A DNA stretch of 64,000 nucleotides, from positions 564,658 to 628,657 of the forward strand of contig JAHNZQ020000004.1 of NCBI GenBank assembly GCA_019155205.2, in the 5' to 3' direction. Under the pieces are notes generated by a model. That model ran no database searches. It was not told where the DNA came from and saw only the letters and a list, made by a program, of their open reading frames with translations. The DNA is from Gracilaria vermiculophylla (Eukaryota; Rhodophyta; Florideophyceae; Gracilariales; Gracilariaceae). The position numbers were made by a program, and so were the translations under genes. Positions 29,858 through 41,202 of the stretch are shown here, piece by piece. Within the stretch, counting starts at the first letter, position 1. Every line of letters starts with the position of its first letter.

Positions 29858-32358
29858 TAGGCCGGTGCGTCCGCAAGCGCAAGTCACCGATACGATGCTC
29901 TGCCGATCTCATGCATAACGTCCTCAGACTTTCACATGGGGACCGCCTTTCGAAATCGCAGACATCGTCTCGGCTTTTCCTTCCAGTTTTACAGTTATCT
30001 GCGTAGTCCTGGAGCACGGAAAAGGGAATTTTACTACTGACGCGAAAGAGAACTTACGCAACTAACTATACAGGGATAGCTTTTTATGGATTCTGTATTC
30101 GTTGTCCTTGAAATATAGATGGAAGTAATTTTCATGTCGACCGAATGCATTATCGAAAACTAGTTGTCAACGGTGGTAGTTCGGTATCACATTGAGCTTA
30201 AGAGTCAACATGGGCAGGGGGAGTGATCTTCGTTGCAGTCTCTGTGCCGTTCCGGTGTGAACGTCAATTTGCATTTGTTTATGTTCCACAGCACGGATTT
30301 GCTCTGAATCGTATTATGTTGTCCAGCTTGAATGTTTGGACTGCGCAATGCGTATGTGCGAACATCCGTGTGCAGCGCTTTCGTTACTACAAGGGCACGT
30401 AACGTTTTTGACGCACAGCTGCTCATGGCACACTTGCCATGGGTGCGTTGCAAATTCTTAGCATTAGACATGTATGAATCCCAAACTTGTTTGGTGATCG
30501 GAGAGTGCATGCCCGAGTATGAAAGCCGAATTGGCGTAATGTACCAAAACGACTACGAATTCTGTACATTGTCTGCAACAGATAAGTAGCTTGAAGGTTA
30601 GCTGTCTAACAACCGATGAGAGAAAGTTTAGCATTACGAATCGAACCCCCAAGGCTGAACAGAACGCCTGCATGGCTCTAGGCACATCTCTTAGATTGAA
30701 ACATAGTGTTGTAGCATGTGTCGGATTTAGTGTAATCTTGTAACAATGGCCTCTGTAAGGGTTGCTTCACACCAATATATAGGTAACTGAATGATTCTAA
30801 GAGCTTGGGATCAGTCTCGAGAGGTGAATTGATACGCCAATTTGGTGAGATAGGATTTTTGTGGGGCAATGGCCATTCATGCGCCAGTTCTCAGTTGGGA
30901 CTCTGAATGGCAAAAAATGCAGCAACTGCATCACAAATTTCGGGCAAGTTGTCAAGACCGAACACCAGCAAATAGGGAAGAAAGCACGACAGCGTGACAC
31001 AGTGTGCCATGAGCCGCTGCGCTTTGAAAGCTACGTGCGCTCTGCAAGCTGCGCAAAGCACACGACTACAAAAAGGCAGCTAGGCCGCCAGACGCATCAG
31101 TGCTGTTCGTAGGCACGTTTTGGCCAGTAGCGCAAGCAGGGCAACTACCCTTTCGCGCCACTGCTGTGAAGTATGGTGCTGCTGCACATTTGTTTGCGGC
31201 CCGTGTGCCGCAATGCCAACAGAGCACGAAAATTTGAGCCCAAATGCGTCGTACATCGACAAGATCGGTTCTGTCTCCACAGCTCATGCGCCTGTGGCCG
31301 CCACGATCGCAACAAGTCGTTGACAAGACGACAACGGGCGCCTGATGCTAACTTTGACAAATCAGTGGGGCGTGTTGGACGGCTCTTGGTTTCAGCACAG
31401 GGCTGGAAACGACGAGACGTAGCGGATGGGGCCGTCCGCGATGGTGCGCGCAATGACTAAACGCTGTTCCCAACGTGCGTCAACGGCTGTGCCCTTCTCG
31501 TCGACACCGGTTGGTGGCACATGAAGGGACACAGTGCAAACATGTCAAGATGACAGCCGTTACGGAACGAATTTGACAGCTCCAAACCGTGCGGCGCTAT
31601 TGGATGGGGAATGCCGCTGGAGAAGTCCTGCACAGGAATGGTGACAAAGCACGAAAGCGAGAACGGCCGCGCGCGCATGCAATGAACGTCTGTCCTCATC
31701 TGGGCGGTCTGCCCATTTCAAGCCGCAGGTGGTGGACGCAGCAACGTGTCCGAGGCCATTGCTGCGGCCAACGGCCTCAGCCAGTAGCAGACAAAGGCAT
31801 CGCACGAAAAAATTCATATACCTCATGACCAGATGCTTCGTTGTCGGTCCACCGAGTGAAAGCTGTTCGCTTTATCTCGAAACGAGAGCGGATATGTGCG
31901 CATCAGAGCACCATTATGGGTTTCCAGCCGAAGCTCCAAATTCGGTGACGCGTTATTGAACGCGAATATCGTGCCCATCAAGTTCTTTTTCCATGCCGTG
32001 CGGGTAGGGTCAACATGGTTGTGGACACGATAAAACGATCAGATATCGACAGTGCAACTGCCTCTGTTGGTCATATCCCTGAGAAAGCGCGCAACGCAAG
32101 GCCGCTTTATATCAGCATTGTTACAGTACAGGGCGATAATGTTGAGGGTCGCGCTCATCAAGCATGGCGCCCACGACAATTTGCATCGAAGATGCTTTTG
32201 GCATTGGAGGCTACATTGCTACTTAGGATAAACACAACATATTTGAGCAGTTCCGCTTCAAAATAAGATTTACACAATACAAACTGGAAAACAAACCTAT
32301 AACCATGGCAGTTTCAAAGAGATGTGAAACAAGCACATTATAGAGCACAAAAGAAACG
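29858..32358. other. 2.5 kb spacer without a recognisable gene
   Basis: Both strands were read. Frames up to about 100 codons (for example 30205-30510 minus, 31145-31453 minus) overlap each other and show no family signatures. No tRNA, rRNA or obvious repeat was seen. Confidence 0.5.
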
Positions 32359-33216
32359 CTACACAAACACGTGCGCCGGTTTCTGATATATGGAGCTGTG
32401 CAAAAGCCGCAGATAGTCTCTAAGCGAGAAAGAGTTATTAGTCTTTTGGTTGGCACGTTTTGAGCGAGAGACAGGCAAAGAATATCCGCTTGTGACCACT
32501 TCTTTTTTGAGACGCGCGTTGTCATTGCGAAGCTGCAACGCACGGTGGTACAACTTGGTAAGCTTGTCCTTCTCAGCGCGCAGTTGGGTCTCCAGGTTTT
32601 TGATGATTCGTTTCCGATTGTAGTAGCAACGGCTGGAGCTCTCGCGGTTTCTTCTCCGACGCTCTGCAGCCTTGTCGATGGAGGAGGAGGGCTTGAGTGG
32701 CACGCTCGCCTTGTCTTCTGCGGTGGGCGCCTCGCTGGGGGCCGTGCTGATCGATAGCTCGTCTGACAGAGCCGGGGAGGGCTGGGAACGGCGCGCTGCG
32801 GTGGTGGTGGTGGTGGTGGTGTGCGGGGAGGGTAGGTCATCGGTCATGAGCGAGGGAGCAGAGGGTTCGATATCAGGATGTGTCGGCGAAGAAAAGGATT
32901 GATCGAGAACACACCTCGCAAGCTCCTGGCCCGAGGAGGAAGGCAGAAACGTCTGCTGTGTCGGGAACGGTTGCGTTGGAAAGCAGGACAGGGCCGCGGA
33001 CGGCGAGCTTGGCGGCGAAAGCAGAGCGGTGGAAAACAATGGTGATTGCAGGAATGGATTCGAGACAAAAGGGGAGTGCAGCGCAGCAGGGGCGCACAGG
33101 GGAGACCACCGGGAGGAAGGCGGAGCGGAGTCGGAGTAGTGAATCAGGGACGAAAAATCCAGGGGAGAAAGAGAGGGGGAGCAAGACGCGCCGAGTGCAG
33201 AAAGAACGTTTGTCAT
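32359..33216 (-). CDS. bZIP transcription factor, ATF/CREB-like, with an altered basic region
   Basis: A protein of 285 aa from ATG at 33216. Residues 1-175 are Ser/Pro-rich with a poly-Thr run (about 134-139) coded by GGT repeats. The basic region starts near 183 and has N190 in RRRRNRESSSRC; the leucine zipper has L208, L222, L229 and L236, with E215 in one d position. Aligned to ATF2 (NRAAASRCRQKRK), N190 and C197 fit, and the first Leu is correctly spaced at N+18, but the invariant Arg at N+8 is Tyr198. This Arg contacts phosphate and base in known bZIPs, so DNA specificity may differ. A basic tail RSKRANQK follows. Promoter: a TATAAA on this strand at 33347-33352 and a CCAAT at 33495-33499. 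Confidence 0.85.
   Translation of the reverse strand: MTNVLSALGASCSPSLSPLDFSSLIHYSDSAPPSSRWSPLCAPAALHSPFVSNPFLQSPLFSTALLSPPSSPSAALSCFPTQPFPTQQTFLPSSSGQELARCVLDQSFSSPTHPDIEPSAPSLMTDDLPSPHTTTTTTTAARRSQPSPALSDELSISTAPSEAPTAEDKASVPLKPSSSIDKAAERRRRNRESSSRCYYNRKRIIKNLETQLRAEKDKLTKLYHRALQLRNDNARLKKEVVTSGYSLPVSRSKRANQKTNNSFSLRDYLRLLHSSIYQKPAHVFV
32800..32823. repeat. (GGT)8 microsatellite
   Basis: Eight GGT units inside the bZIP coding region. On the coding strand they read ACC and encode the poly-Thr run. Confidence 0.9.
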
Positions 33217-33543
33217 TGGGAAGAAGGTGGCGTGCTGCGCGGTAAAAAAAGGAAGGCCCAGATCAACTACGCGGATGTAGGGCAGCGCGAAGAAGATGAG
33301 GCGTTAGGAGAGCTGAAGAGGATCCGACAGGCATCGCATGTCCATGTTTATATTGTAGTATAGGTGCGCACTCGCTGCGCTGCGCCATCCTTGGAGGCAG
33401 TGAGGGCCGTGGTGAGCGCCGTGGCGCAGAGTGTCATGCCAGCGAAGCGTCATGCGAGCGGAGCGCATTGGCCGTGGAAAAAATTCAGGGCGGCCAATCA
33501 GCGGCGCGCGCGTGCGCCAACCTGACGTTGGCGGACGCCGCGC
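33217..33543. promoter_or_regulatory. Promoter region of the bZIP gene
   Basis: 327 bp between the bZIP start and the stop of the GNAT gene, both on the minus strand. It contains TATAAA on the minus strand at 33347-33352 (131 bp upstream of the ATG) and CCAAT on the plus strand at 33495-33499. Confidence 0.4.
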
Positions 33544-34518
33544 TTAGCCGATGTGATAGTCGCAGAGGGAGACGTAACAACGGCGATTGGCAGCTTCGCT
33601 GCGCCCCTCCGCTGCGGTAACGTCCGGCGGGGTTTCTCGTCTCATCAGCGGCACTGCCCTCACCCTGCTGAATTCTTCCTGCTCGAATATGCGCGAGCTG
33701 TTGAGGGAGAGCGTTTGCAGTCGGGTTTTCAATGTGGTGCTGAGTGCGTGCGTGTGCGACACGGCCGCCTGTATGAGCGATTTTGTCGCGCGCACGTCGT
33801 GAGAAAGAACAGGGCCGAGCCAGAAAGTTTCGACGCTTCTGTTTACCACAGGACGAAGCCAGGCAATTGCCTGAATTGCACCGTCTACGTCGCGCTGAAG
33901 CAGGCATGTTGCGTGATTGAACAGCGTTTCAACGAGCCTGGAGCGATCTCCTCCCACTACCGTGCTGTAGAGCTGCTTGGCTTCGTTACGCAAGTCGTTT
34001 GAAACGTCTGTCAGAAGCAACACGTCGTCGTCACTGCAGTGACGGCACGGTTGGTGCTGGCTTGTATCGTACTGCATGAGACACACGTCCATTTCGCTGA
34101 TATTTTCGAACGCGAGAGAGCGGTACACAATGGCGCCCGCCATCGTTGCGAGCAGCTCGAGGTGATGAACATCGTCGCGGAGGCAGGCAAAGTCAATGAC
34201 GGCGTTCATCACACATGTAGCCACACCACGTCGACGCAAGTCCCTGGCGACCACCACGAAGCCCACCCACCAGGTGGAAAAACGGCGCGCCGAAGCAGCT
34301 ACAGTCGCGCACGCCACAAGACGCTCCGTGCGCTTCTCATGCACGGTGACGGCGACGATGGGGGGTTCAAGCAAATCAAAGGAGATTGCGCTGGTATTCC
34401 AGTCGGTTTCGGCTTCGACAAGCGCGTGGATGGCCGCGAGAAGGGGGCGGTCAGCGGGCGTCACGCGCAGATTCAGCCCCGCGGGCAACTCCCTTGATGG
34501 AGGTGAGCGGCTCATCAT
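33544..34518 (-). CDS. GNAT-family acetyltransferase with a second C-terminal domain
   Basis: A protein of 324 aa from ATG at 34518 (two adjacent ATGs). Residues 15-150 form a GNAT fold: WVGFVVVARDLRRRGVATCVM carries the acetyl-CoA pyrophosphate loop (R-R-R-G-V-A). After a Cys/His-containing linker (C-R-H-C), residues 180-300 resemble the second domain (DUF1248-like) found in GNAT proteins such as YitH. The substrate cannot be predicted. No transit signal is obvious. The GNAT call is good; the second-domain call is tentative. Confidence 0.7.
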   Translation of the reverse strand: MMSRSPPSRELPAGLNLRVTPADRPLLAAIHALVEAETDWNTSAISFDLLEPPIVAVTVHEKRTERLVACATVAASARRFSTWWVGFVVVARDLRRRGVATCVMNAVIDFACLRDDVHHLELLATMAGAIVYRSLAFENISEMDVCLMQYDTSQHQPCRHCSDDDVLLLTDVSNDLRNEAKQLYSTVVGGDRSRLVETLFNHATCLLQRDVDGAIQAIAWLRPVVNRSVETFWLGPVLSHDVRATKSLIQAAVSHTHALSTTLKTRLQTLSLNSSRIFEQEEFSRVRAVPLMRRETPPDVTAAEGRSEAANRRCYVSLCDYHIG

Positions 34519-35811
34519 TACGCGGCGAAGATTGCGGCATTGGAGACGCAGCTACAACGGCGAGGATCTATGCGCTTGTGAGAATATTTTCGCAGAAACG
34601 CGGCCACGTGGTGCGGCGGGAGTAGGCTTGCTACTCGTCTGCTCAACAGGGATGCCAGTGGCGCTTGATTTGCCACAGCCAATGCTGCCGGTGGCAACAG
34701 CGCGTCAGAAGGCACTCTGGTCCTCGTTGCGCTGTCCTCGTTACCCTGTGCGCAGTTGCGCCTCCGCTCCCCGCCACGGACACCTGATTCGCCCCATAAC
34801 GACGCATGCAACGCTGCGGCCAAGAAAGCATGATGCTCTACATGCGCATACTTCACGAATCTGTGAACAGAATCCAACTGCAACCACATTTAGCGCAACA
34901 ACCTTCGCCACGCGCTTCTGCCCATGGTCCTTTTTTCCTACAGTCGCAACAGCGGTCTAGTATAGGGGCCTGCGGCGCGATGCCTGACCAGTATCTAACA
35001 CTTAGCTTTCCAACGTGAGGGACGACATCTCGATGGCACGGTGCTCCGTAACTGGCTGTCAACCTCTTGAGTTCTTGCCTAAAATAGCCTCCAGCCTCCA
35101 ATCTGTGCCCGTTCTCGTCGTGCAATTCTACGCTTTGTCAGCCGCCGATGTGTCGGCCATGTATCCGCAAGCGTTGCTTTAAACAGCATCCACCAACAGA
35201 GACCGAATAGTGAGAGTTATGTCGAGGGAGCGAGAGCACACATCGGAGCACAACACACATATCAGTCTCGAATCACGGCAATGTATAATCTTTTGGTAGA
35301 GTAAGCTTTTCAACATAGCGGGCTTGTCGCATGGCTCAATGGCCCATTCCGCAATCCATTTTCAAGTGTTCATGTCGGCCCACCTAGCTCAACATCAGCA
35401 CCCATGGAACATGACATTAGTACTCGTGTGGAGCCATAAGAATCTCTCTTCTTATCAAACCATGCTTACCCCGTCTGGTTTGAGGCCCAGAGCCTGCAAA
35501 ACGACTATATCTTGCTAAACCACCAACACGAGTCTCCAAGAGAGCATAAACGCTCTCTTGAAGAATGGTGTCGGTGGAGACGTTGCCGAGCAATTCACAT
35601 GCGTGTCGGACATACGTGTACAGCGTGCAAACCCGCTTTCCGGCCCTTGCAGCGGAAGGAGCGCTGGCTCTCACGTATTGACGCCAGACCCTACGTCTGC
35701 CCTTAAAAGCCCACTTCCGCGCTGGCGTTACCAGTCATCGACAACTACCTGGCCAAACCTGCTCCCCGCACGGCACTTTCAGTATTGCTCGCAACGCACG
35801 CAGCTGCAGCG
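34519..35811. other. 1.3 kb divergent spacer
   Basis: It lies between the GNAT gene (minus) and the Iwr1-like gene (plus) and should hold both promoters. Overlapping frames on both strands (for example 34196-34960 plus) are shadows or chance. No RNA gene or repeat was seen. Confidence 0.45.
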
Positions 35812-36570
35812 ATGGAAATGTTCTCGCGCCTGCCCGTGCTGCGCCTCAAGCGCAAACAAGCGGAAGACGGAGTGCAGGCGCTGCAAGTTCGCGTCAACGC
35901 CAAGAGAAGAAAGACGCTCAAAGGCGCCGAACAATTTCTCACGGGCTCACCGCTCGCGCCTTCGCAGCCGTCTTTCGTCGACGTTGTTTTTCGCCGCGTG
36001 CAGCAGGACGACGAGGCGGAAGAACTGCTCGCGCGCTCCGACACTCGCCTCATTGACGTCCCTGCGCACGTCGTTCAGAAGGGGCGCCAACACCCTACGC
36101 GTCAAATCCTGTGCAACGGCGCGCCCATGCAACGCGTTGAGCTTCATTCCTCACCGCCTCAGGGTAGGCTATCGGAGCATGCCATCGCCCCGCTTTCTAT
36201 CGAACAGGAGGATTCTGAGATGTACGACATATTCACCCTGGAAACTGATGGAACCACTTACGACCAAGCCCCGAAGTCGTCGTTGCTGTGTATCGATGCT
36301 GATGATATTTCCCTGTTTGATGACCAGCTGGACGATGAGAGTCTGCCATACACTTCTGACGAGGATGCCAGGACGGTGGACTACCCGAGCACTCCGGAAC
36401 TCTCTTCAGATGATTCGATCTCGTGCGCCTCGTCTTTCGACAACACTACCGTCCATACTTTGCACAGTTCTCAATGCGACGTCGATTGCGTATGCGGCAT
36501 GGGCCTGAAGAATGTCACTTCCTATGCATACGATCCCTACTATGATGACAGCGGTGATGATCATCGGTAA
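35812..36570 (+). CDS. IWR1: Iwr1/SLC7A6OS-like RNA polymerase II nuclear import factor
   Basis: A protein of 252 aa from ATG at 35812; an earlier in-frame ATG at 35785 is possible. The N-terminus PVLRLKRKQAE, followed by a basic NAKRRK, matches the conserved start of Iwr1/SLC7A6OS, which acts as the nuclear import signal. VVFRRVQ follows at about residue 60. The acidic C-terminal half contains YDIFTLE and a long D/E/S stretch, matching the family's Y-D-I/V-Y box and acidic tail. Iwr1 binds assembled Pol II in the cytoplasm and carries it into the nucleus. The final codons abut GGTAAGTC; splicing there to an AG at 36631 would add about ten residues. Assignment moderate. Confidence 0.65.
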   Translation: MEMFSRLPVLRLKRKQAEDGVQALQVRVNAKRRKTLKGAEQFLTGSPLAPSQPSFVDVVFRRVQQDDEAEELLARSDTRLIDVPAHVVQKGRQHPTRQILCNGAPMQRVELHSSPPQGRLSEHAIAPLSIEQEDSEMYDIFTLETDGTTYDQAPKSSLLCIDADDISLFDDQLDDESLPYTSDEDARTVDYPSTPELSSDDSISCASSFDNTTVHTLHSSQCDVDCVCGMGLKNVTSYAYDPYYDDSGDDHR

Positions 36571-37199
36571 GTCTGTGTTCTCAATGCAAGCTCCAGTATA
36601 CAGATATTTGCATGCATCGTATCATTCGTAGCCGCCAGCTTCCTGTGCGACCCGGGTTTCGTTGACTGCGCCGACATGCTCACAGCTCGAGCGATATCCA
36701 CCCGCACGCTGGGACAAAAGACCTTCTTTGTCATCAGCAGCAGAGGAGTCTTCTCTTCAATTTCTACTGCTACAACCTACAAAAACTGTTACAGCTGCCA
36801 GATACCAGGATCCGTTTGGCGTATTCAAAGACTCTGAAGCAGCGAAAGCGACCATATGGTTCAATATCGCTCGTATGGTGATTCCTTACTCGCGGAGCTT
36901 TGTTGCGCACTGAGGCAATGACTCGGATACGACCCTATGTAATAAGGTTTGTCTGCAAGTCCATATCTTTACAACTGGAAAAGAAAGCAGACCAATCACC
37001 GCGACAATCAAAATGCCACACAATCAACGCAATCCGCAAAACAACGACGAAGTAGACACCTTTACCGCCAGACACTGCACTGTTCCCAGAAAGCTCCACC
37101 ATCTCAGCCTAACTGAACGAAATGAATTCTCTTTTACATGGCCTTAAACGAAGCGGTTCAGCGCGCACAACCAGTAAATGAGAATCCAAGAATACAAAT
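36571..37199. other. Convergent spacer
   Basis: 629 bp between the stops of the Iwr1-like gene and the uS9 gene. It may contain a short terminal exon of the Iwr1-like gene at 36632. The frame at 36662-36913 has no recognisable family. Confidence 0.4.
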
Positions 37200-37897
37200 T
37201 TAACGATATGATTTCTGGAAGCGAGCGCGCGCGCCACGTCCGCCAAACTTCTTCGGTTCGCACCGGCGGGGATCGGCGACAAGAAGAGTTCTGTCGTATG
37301 CGAGAAGCATGCCCTTGAGCTCTCGCTTCTGAACCTCGTCTACATACTTTTGGTAGTACGCGACTAAACCTTTCGCGATGGCTTGTCGAATGGCGTAGAT
37401 TTGAGCAGTATAACCACCCCCCTTGACTCTTAGACGAATGTCAATGTCAGCGAAGCGCTCCTGACCGAGGATAAGCACAGGCTCGAGTACCTTGACTCGC
37501 AGCCCTTCTGGCTCAAGAAGATCCAACGGAGTACCGTTGATCTTCATGAGACCCTTTCCATTTCCGGTGATATGAGCAACAGCTACGGCGGTTTTCTTCG
37601 CGTGGATTCGCGGGCATAGACAAAGTCGGAGCATCGTGTCGCGTTAGTACAAATTCATGATGGGTTCCAGCATAGTTTGGCTGTTCATCGATGCAGCGGT
37701 GGCGGCGAGGGACTGCAAGTAGATACAAATAACAAGCAACAAGCCCTTCAAGAAGATAGCTGGGCTTCTAGAACGCAACGAACCGCGATTTGTATCAAAG
37801 AATCGCTGATCGACACACGGACAAGCAAAAAGGACAGATCTATGCTTACCTTTCTCCCGAACACTTGGACGGAGTTCTTTCCTGTTTTGACGGCCAT
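37200..37897 (-). CDS. RPS16: 40S ribosomal protein uS9 (S16)
   Basis: Two exons, 37850-37897 ([16 protein letters not shown]) and 37200-37595, giving 147 aa, the normal length. The 254-nt intron has GTAAGC, a perfect TACTAAC branch point, and ends in GAAG. The body carries family landmarks: LKVKGGG-type [26 protein letters not shown], and the ending [12 protein letters not shown] through [10 protein letters not shown], whose terminal Arg touches P-site tRNA. It is part of the small-subunit head. The intron splits the same [14 protein letters not shown] motif that is continuous in orthologs, which confirms the splice. Confidence very high. Confidence 0.97.
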
Positions 37898-38736
37898 TTT
37901 GACGTAGGTTTCGTTCAATGCTCACAGCGAAACAGAGGAGGAGGAAGCCGACTGGGGGAAGGCGCGTCTACAATCCCAAAGGTAGCCGATGAAATCAGTG
38001 CACACCATGCGCATTCGGCGCAACCATAGTGGCCCGCCGACGACGACGCAATTGGCAGAATGTTTCAGAAATTATTTCACTATTTAAAACTATTAGCCAA
38101 TAGGATTTGGATAGCAAAAGTTCACCCCAAAACATTCGGACCAAATGTGTAACACTTCAGGGTAGGAGCACACGAATGGTTTATCACAGGTCGAGGGCAC
38201 TTCATGAAAGGGAGTATCTACAGCAGCGTCGTGGCCGTCAGAAGCAAAGCGTGGTCAAGCCGTCCTTCAAGACCATATGTGTTCTTTCAATCGCTCGCCT
38301 CGACGCAATGAGTGCAAAACGAACTATGCTCACCTATGTGACGCTCGTTTCAGAGAATCGCCCAGCAGCGGCATAATACATCCCCGTCCTGAACTATAGC
38401 TCTACAAGGCCACCGCTACATCCTGTGCATCGCCGCAGTGCTTCCCTGCGGCTCCCATCTTCCTAAAAAAATGAACCTGTGAATGCTCCTAGAGCCTACT
38501 TCAATTCTGTGTGCGGCGCATCAAAAGGGAACGGAAACCAAGCTCATGACTCTTCTAAGCCATGAAATCGTACAAAATGAATAGTCAATGGGCGACACCG
38601 CCCATCGCACTCGCAAAAAGATAGAAACTGTACAGGGAAACCAATTTTGGTCAGTCACAACATGGACTAGCCGTGCGATTCTTCGAGCGCACAACTTGCT
38701 CCACGCTGACACGTTGTGGGAAAGAACGCTTGTGAA
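37898..38736. other. Spacer upstream of the uS9 gene
   Basis: 839 bp between two minus-strand genes. GCCAAT near 38093-38098 (plus strand) and an ATTTAAA stretch could be uS9 promoter elements. Nothing else was recognised. Confidence 0.45.
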
Positions 38737-39681
38737 TTAACCCAATTTCTTCTGCATGAGCGTATGCTCGGCCTTGGTGATGAAGTGCAACCACCTTGGT
38801 AGACGAATGAGCCTGTCGTTAGGAACTACATCAAAACCACATTTGGTGTACACATGGACGGCTGGTTTGTTGTCCAGCTCCACGTGCAGAAAGACTTCTT
38901 CGCTGCCCTGTCTCATTGCAAGATTATCAACGTGCACCAACAAAAGCTGAGCAAGGCCTCTCCCTCTCCATTCCTCCCTGATTGCCATGGAACTGATGTA
39001 AATGCGTTTCGGGTCGCCATGTTCGCCGCGAGCTTTGCTGACGGTTGATCTGTCGAAAACAGAGCTCAGAAACTTGCATTTGCGCCCGGTTCGGGGTTCG
39101 TGCAAGGATATGTCAAGCGAGCCGACGACGAGTTGACCATCGATGGCAAATTGCGACCACTCGCGCGGTGGTTGCGTGTCCACGACAACCAGGCACTTGT
39201 TCCCCGAGTCAATACGGTCTCGCATTGCCATGTATATTTCGCGGCGGCGCACTGGGAAAAAGTAAGGGTCCGAGGGGTGCTCGTAGAAAGCCTCGCATCG
39301 AATATCGGCTACTGTGTACACCTCGCTGGGCTGCACCTGGCGCACAAGGTACCGCGCCGGCTTGGCGGGCTTGACGGGCTGCTCAAGCTCTCTTCGGCGC
39401 TCTGGGGTGCGCTGAGGGACAACTTCGGGCGGGGCTTGTACCGCTGGGGCAGGGGATGTCTTTGGCAGCACGGAGCGTGGGGCGCTGACGACGAGGGTTC
39501 GGTTGAGACTTGTCTGCGGACGGGGCCGCCATGGGGCACTAATTGAGGCGGGGCAGCGGGCACAGGCGTGGAACGAACTGCAAGCGGGCGTGAGCGGGGA
39601 TAGTGTCAAAATGGGTGCAGCGTTGGAAACAGCAAACGCTGGCAGGGCTGCCGCCGTGGGGAAGCGGGCGTGAGTGGCCAT
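38737..39681 (-). CDS. Plastid-type GNAT N-acetyltransferase
   Basis: A protein of 314 aa from ATG at 39681; the frame is open further upstream only through GC-rich promoter. Residues 1-100 are Ala/Pro/Ser/Arg-rich without acidic residues at the start, a plastid transit-like leader. The GNAT domain covers about 110-300. IYISSMAIREEWRGRGLAQLLL holds beta4 and the acetyl-CoA loop (R-G-R-G-L-A), and E-V-F-L-H-V-E plus YTKCGF match motif B. Plant plastid GNATs of this kind acetylate N-termini and lysines of plastid proteins. It is unlike the other GNAT gene in the window. The enzyme class is solid; the substrate is inferred. Confidence 0.8.
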   Translation of the reverse strand: MATHARFPTAAALPAFAVSNAAPILTLSPLTPACSSFHACARCPASISAPWRPRPQTSLNRTLVVSAPRSVLPKTSPAPAVQAPPEVVPQRTPERRRELEQPVKPAKPARYLVRQVQPSEVYTVADIRCEAFYEHPSDPYFFPVRRREIYMAMRDRIDSGNKCLVVVDTQPPREWSQFAIDGQLVVGSLDISLHEPRTGRKCKFLSSVFDRSTVSKARGEHGDPKRIYISSMAIREEWRGRGLAQLLLVHVDNLAMRQGSEEVFLHVELDNKPAVHVYTKCGFDVVPNDRLIRLPRWLHFITKAEHTLMQKKLG

Positions 39682-41202
39682 TGCGCTACGGTGGCGGACG
39701 GATACGGAGAGCAGGCGCGGGCGAGATGGAGCAGCGGCGGCAGAGCAGCGGCGGCAGTCGGGCACTCGCCTGCGCAAGGAGACAGGCGGCGGGGTCGGTG
39801 CTGCACGGGCGTGGCGCGCTGCGTCCCAACCACACAGCGGCGGAAGGAGCGGGCCGTGAGGTTGTTCTGCAAAAGCAGCATCTGCGAATGGTATTCCTGC
39901 AGCGCACGGGGTCGCGCGGGCGGACGCCTCGTGCGGACCGGATTTGCTGTAAAAATACGCATGAGATTGCCAAATCTCCGCACTTACAGCGCGCTGCGCC
40001 AATCGCCGCGCCGGCGCCGATTTGCGACGCGTCGCCTGCTGGCGGGGTGAACACGACGTCGGCGCGCTGGTGCCGTTTTTGGCGCTTGAGCTCGCGGATA
40101 CGGCGCGTTTGGCGCGTCGCGGATGATCCGCGCCTACCCGTCCGCTTGGAAACGCCCCCCGCGTCGCTTCGCCAGCCACCAACCAAACTCTGCCCGCCGT
40201 TAACGCACCGTCGCAAGCCTTCCTCACTCATTCGATGGCGCGCACGCACAGCTCTGCAAGCGCTGTCACTCTTTCATCTAGATATTCCTCCCTTTGGTAC
40301 AGCTACACTGAGCCCCATTCGCCCGCGTCCTAACCGCGATTTCCTTCGAGCCCAATCATATGTCCTCACTGTCGTAAACTAGTAGTGTACAGTATTCATA
40401 GAGTATCTCCGTCGGTCCCGATACACTCCGCTCAAGCGGACAAGGCGTCCCAAAGCTCCTGCGCAGTACCTTCATTTGGCATTCAATTTTCTGTCCCGCT
40501 GGCCACCCAGACACCCTGTTCCGCCTCATTTTTGAGCACGAGCCCAATAATGAAGACCAAGAAGACCAAACACCTTCTCGGTGGCCGCCTTCATTCGGGA
40601 CAGACTGTTGCGCCTGTGATGACTAAGCTATGTCGACACCCCAATTTCTCACCGATACGTACCTTACAAAGGTACCGTCGCAGTCGCACATTATGCAAGT
40701 CTCCAAGCGGTAGATCTTCAGCTGATGACTCGTCGCCACCTCTGTCAAATCCTTTTTCCCCGACAGGCTTGCCGTAAGAGCACATTGCACGTACTAACAA
40801 CGCATTAAACAACTCTCTACCATCTTCAAACCCGGCTCAAGCATGTTCCTCAACTTAGTTAAAAATGTAAACCATCTTCACAAAGTGTCATTGGCAGTCT
40901 TGTTTGATGGCAACCTTAACCTAGTTTTTTCAATTGCGTGCAAATCAACAAAACACTATGCAAAGGCAGACCAACTCAGAGAAGTTGCCGACCACCACGG
41001 TCTCATAGACTTCAAACCCCAAACTTCTCAAAACTTGATTTGACATGAACTACAAAAAGTTCATGGCATTGGCTGAGGAGGAGCCCGATACACACCGTTG
41101 CTTCGGTTGAAAACAGAAAAAAACTGATGTCCACGGTAGAGACAGAATTCCTGCATGAAAAAACGGACCATCTTTATGATACAAGCACGAATGCAGGGCT
41201 CT
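39682..41202. other. 1.5 kb spacer, GC-rich at the left
   Basis: The left part is the promoter and leader of the plastid GNAT gene, with long GC-driven open frames on both strands. The right part is AT-richer. The 130-codon frame at 40385-40777 has no family features. No gene is supported. Confidence 0.45.

Noticed and set aside
35558..36508. 316-codon frame overlapping the Iwr1-like gene
   Set aside because: It is the out-of-frame shadow, Arg/Ser-rich, and lacks the acidic family motifs seen in the other frame.
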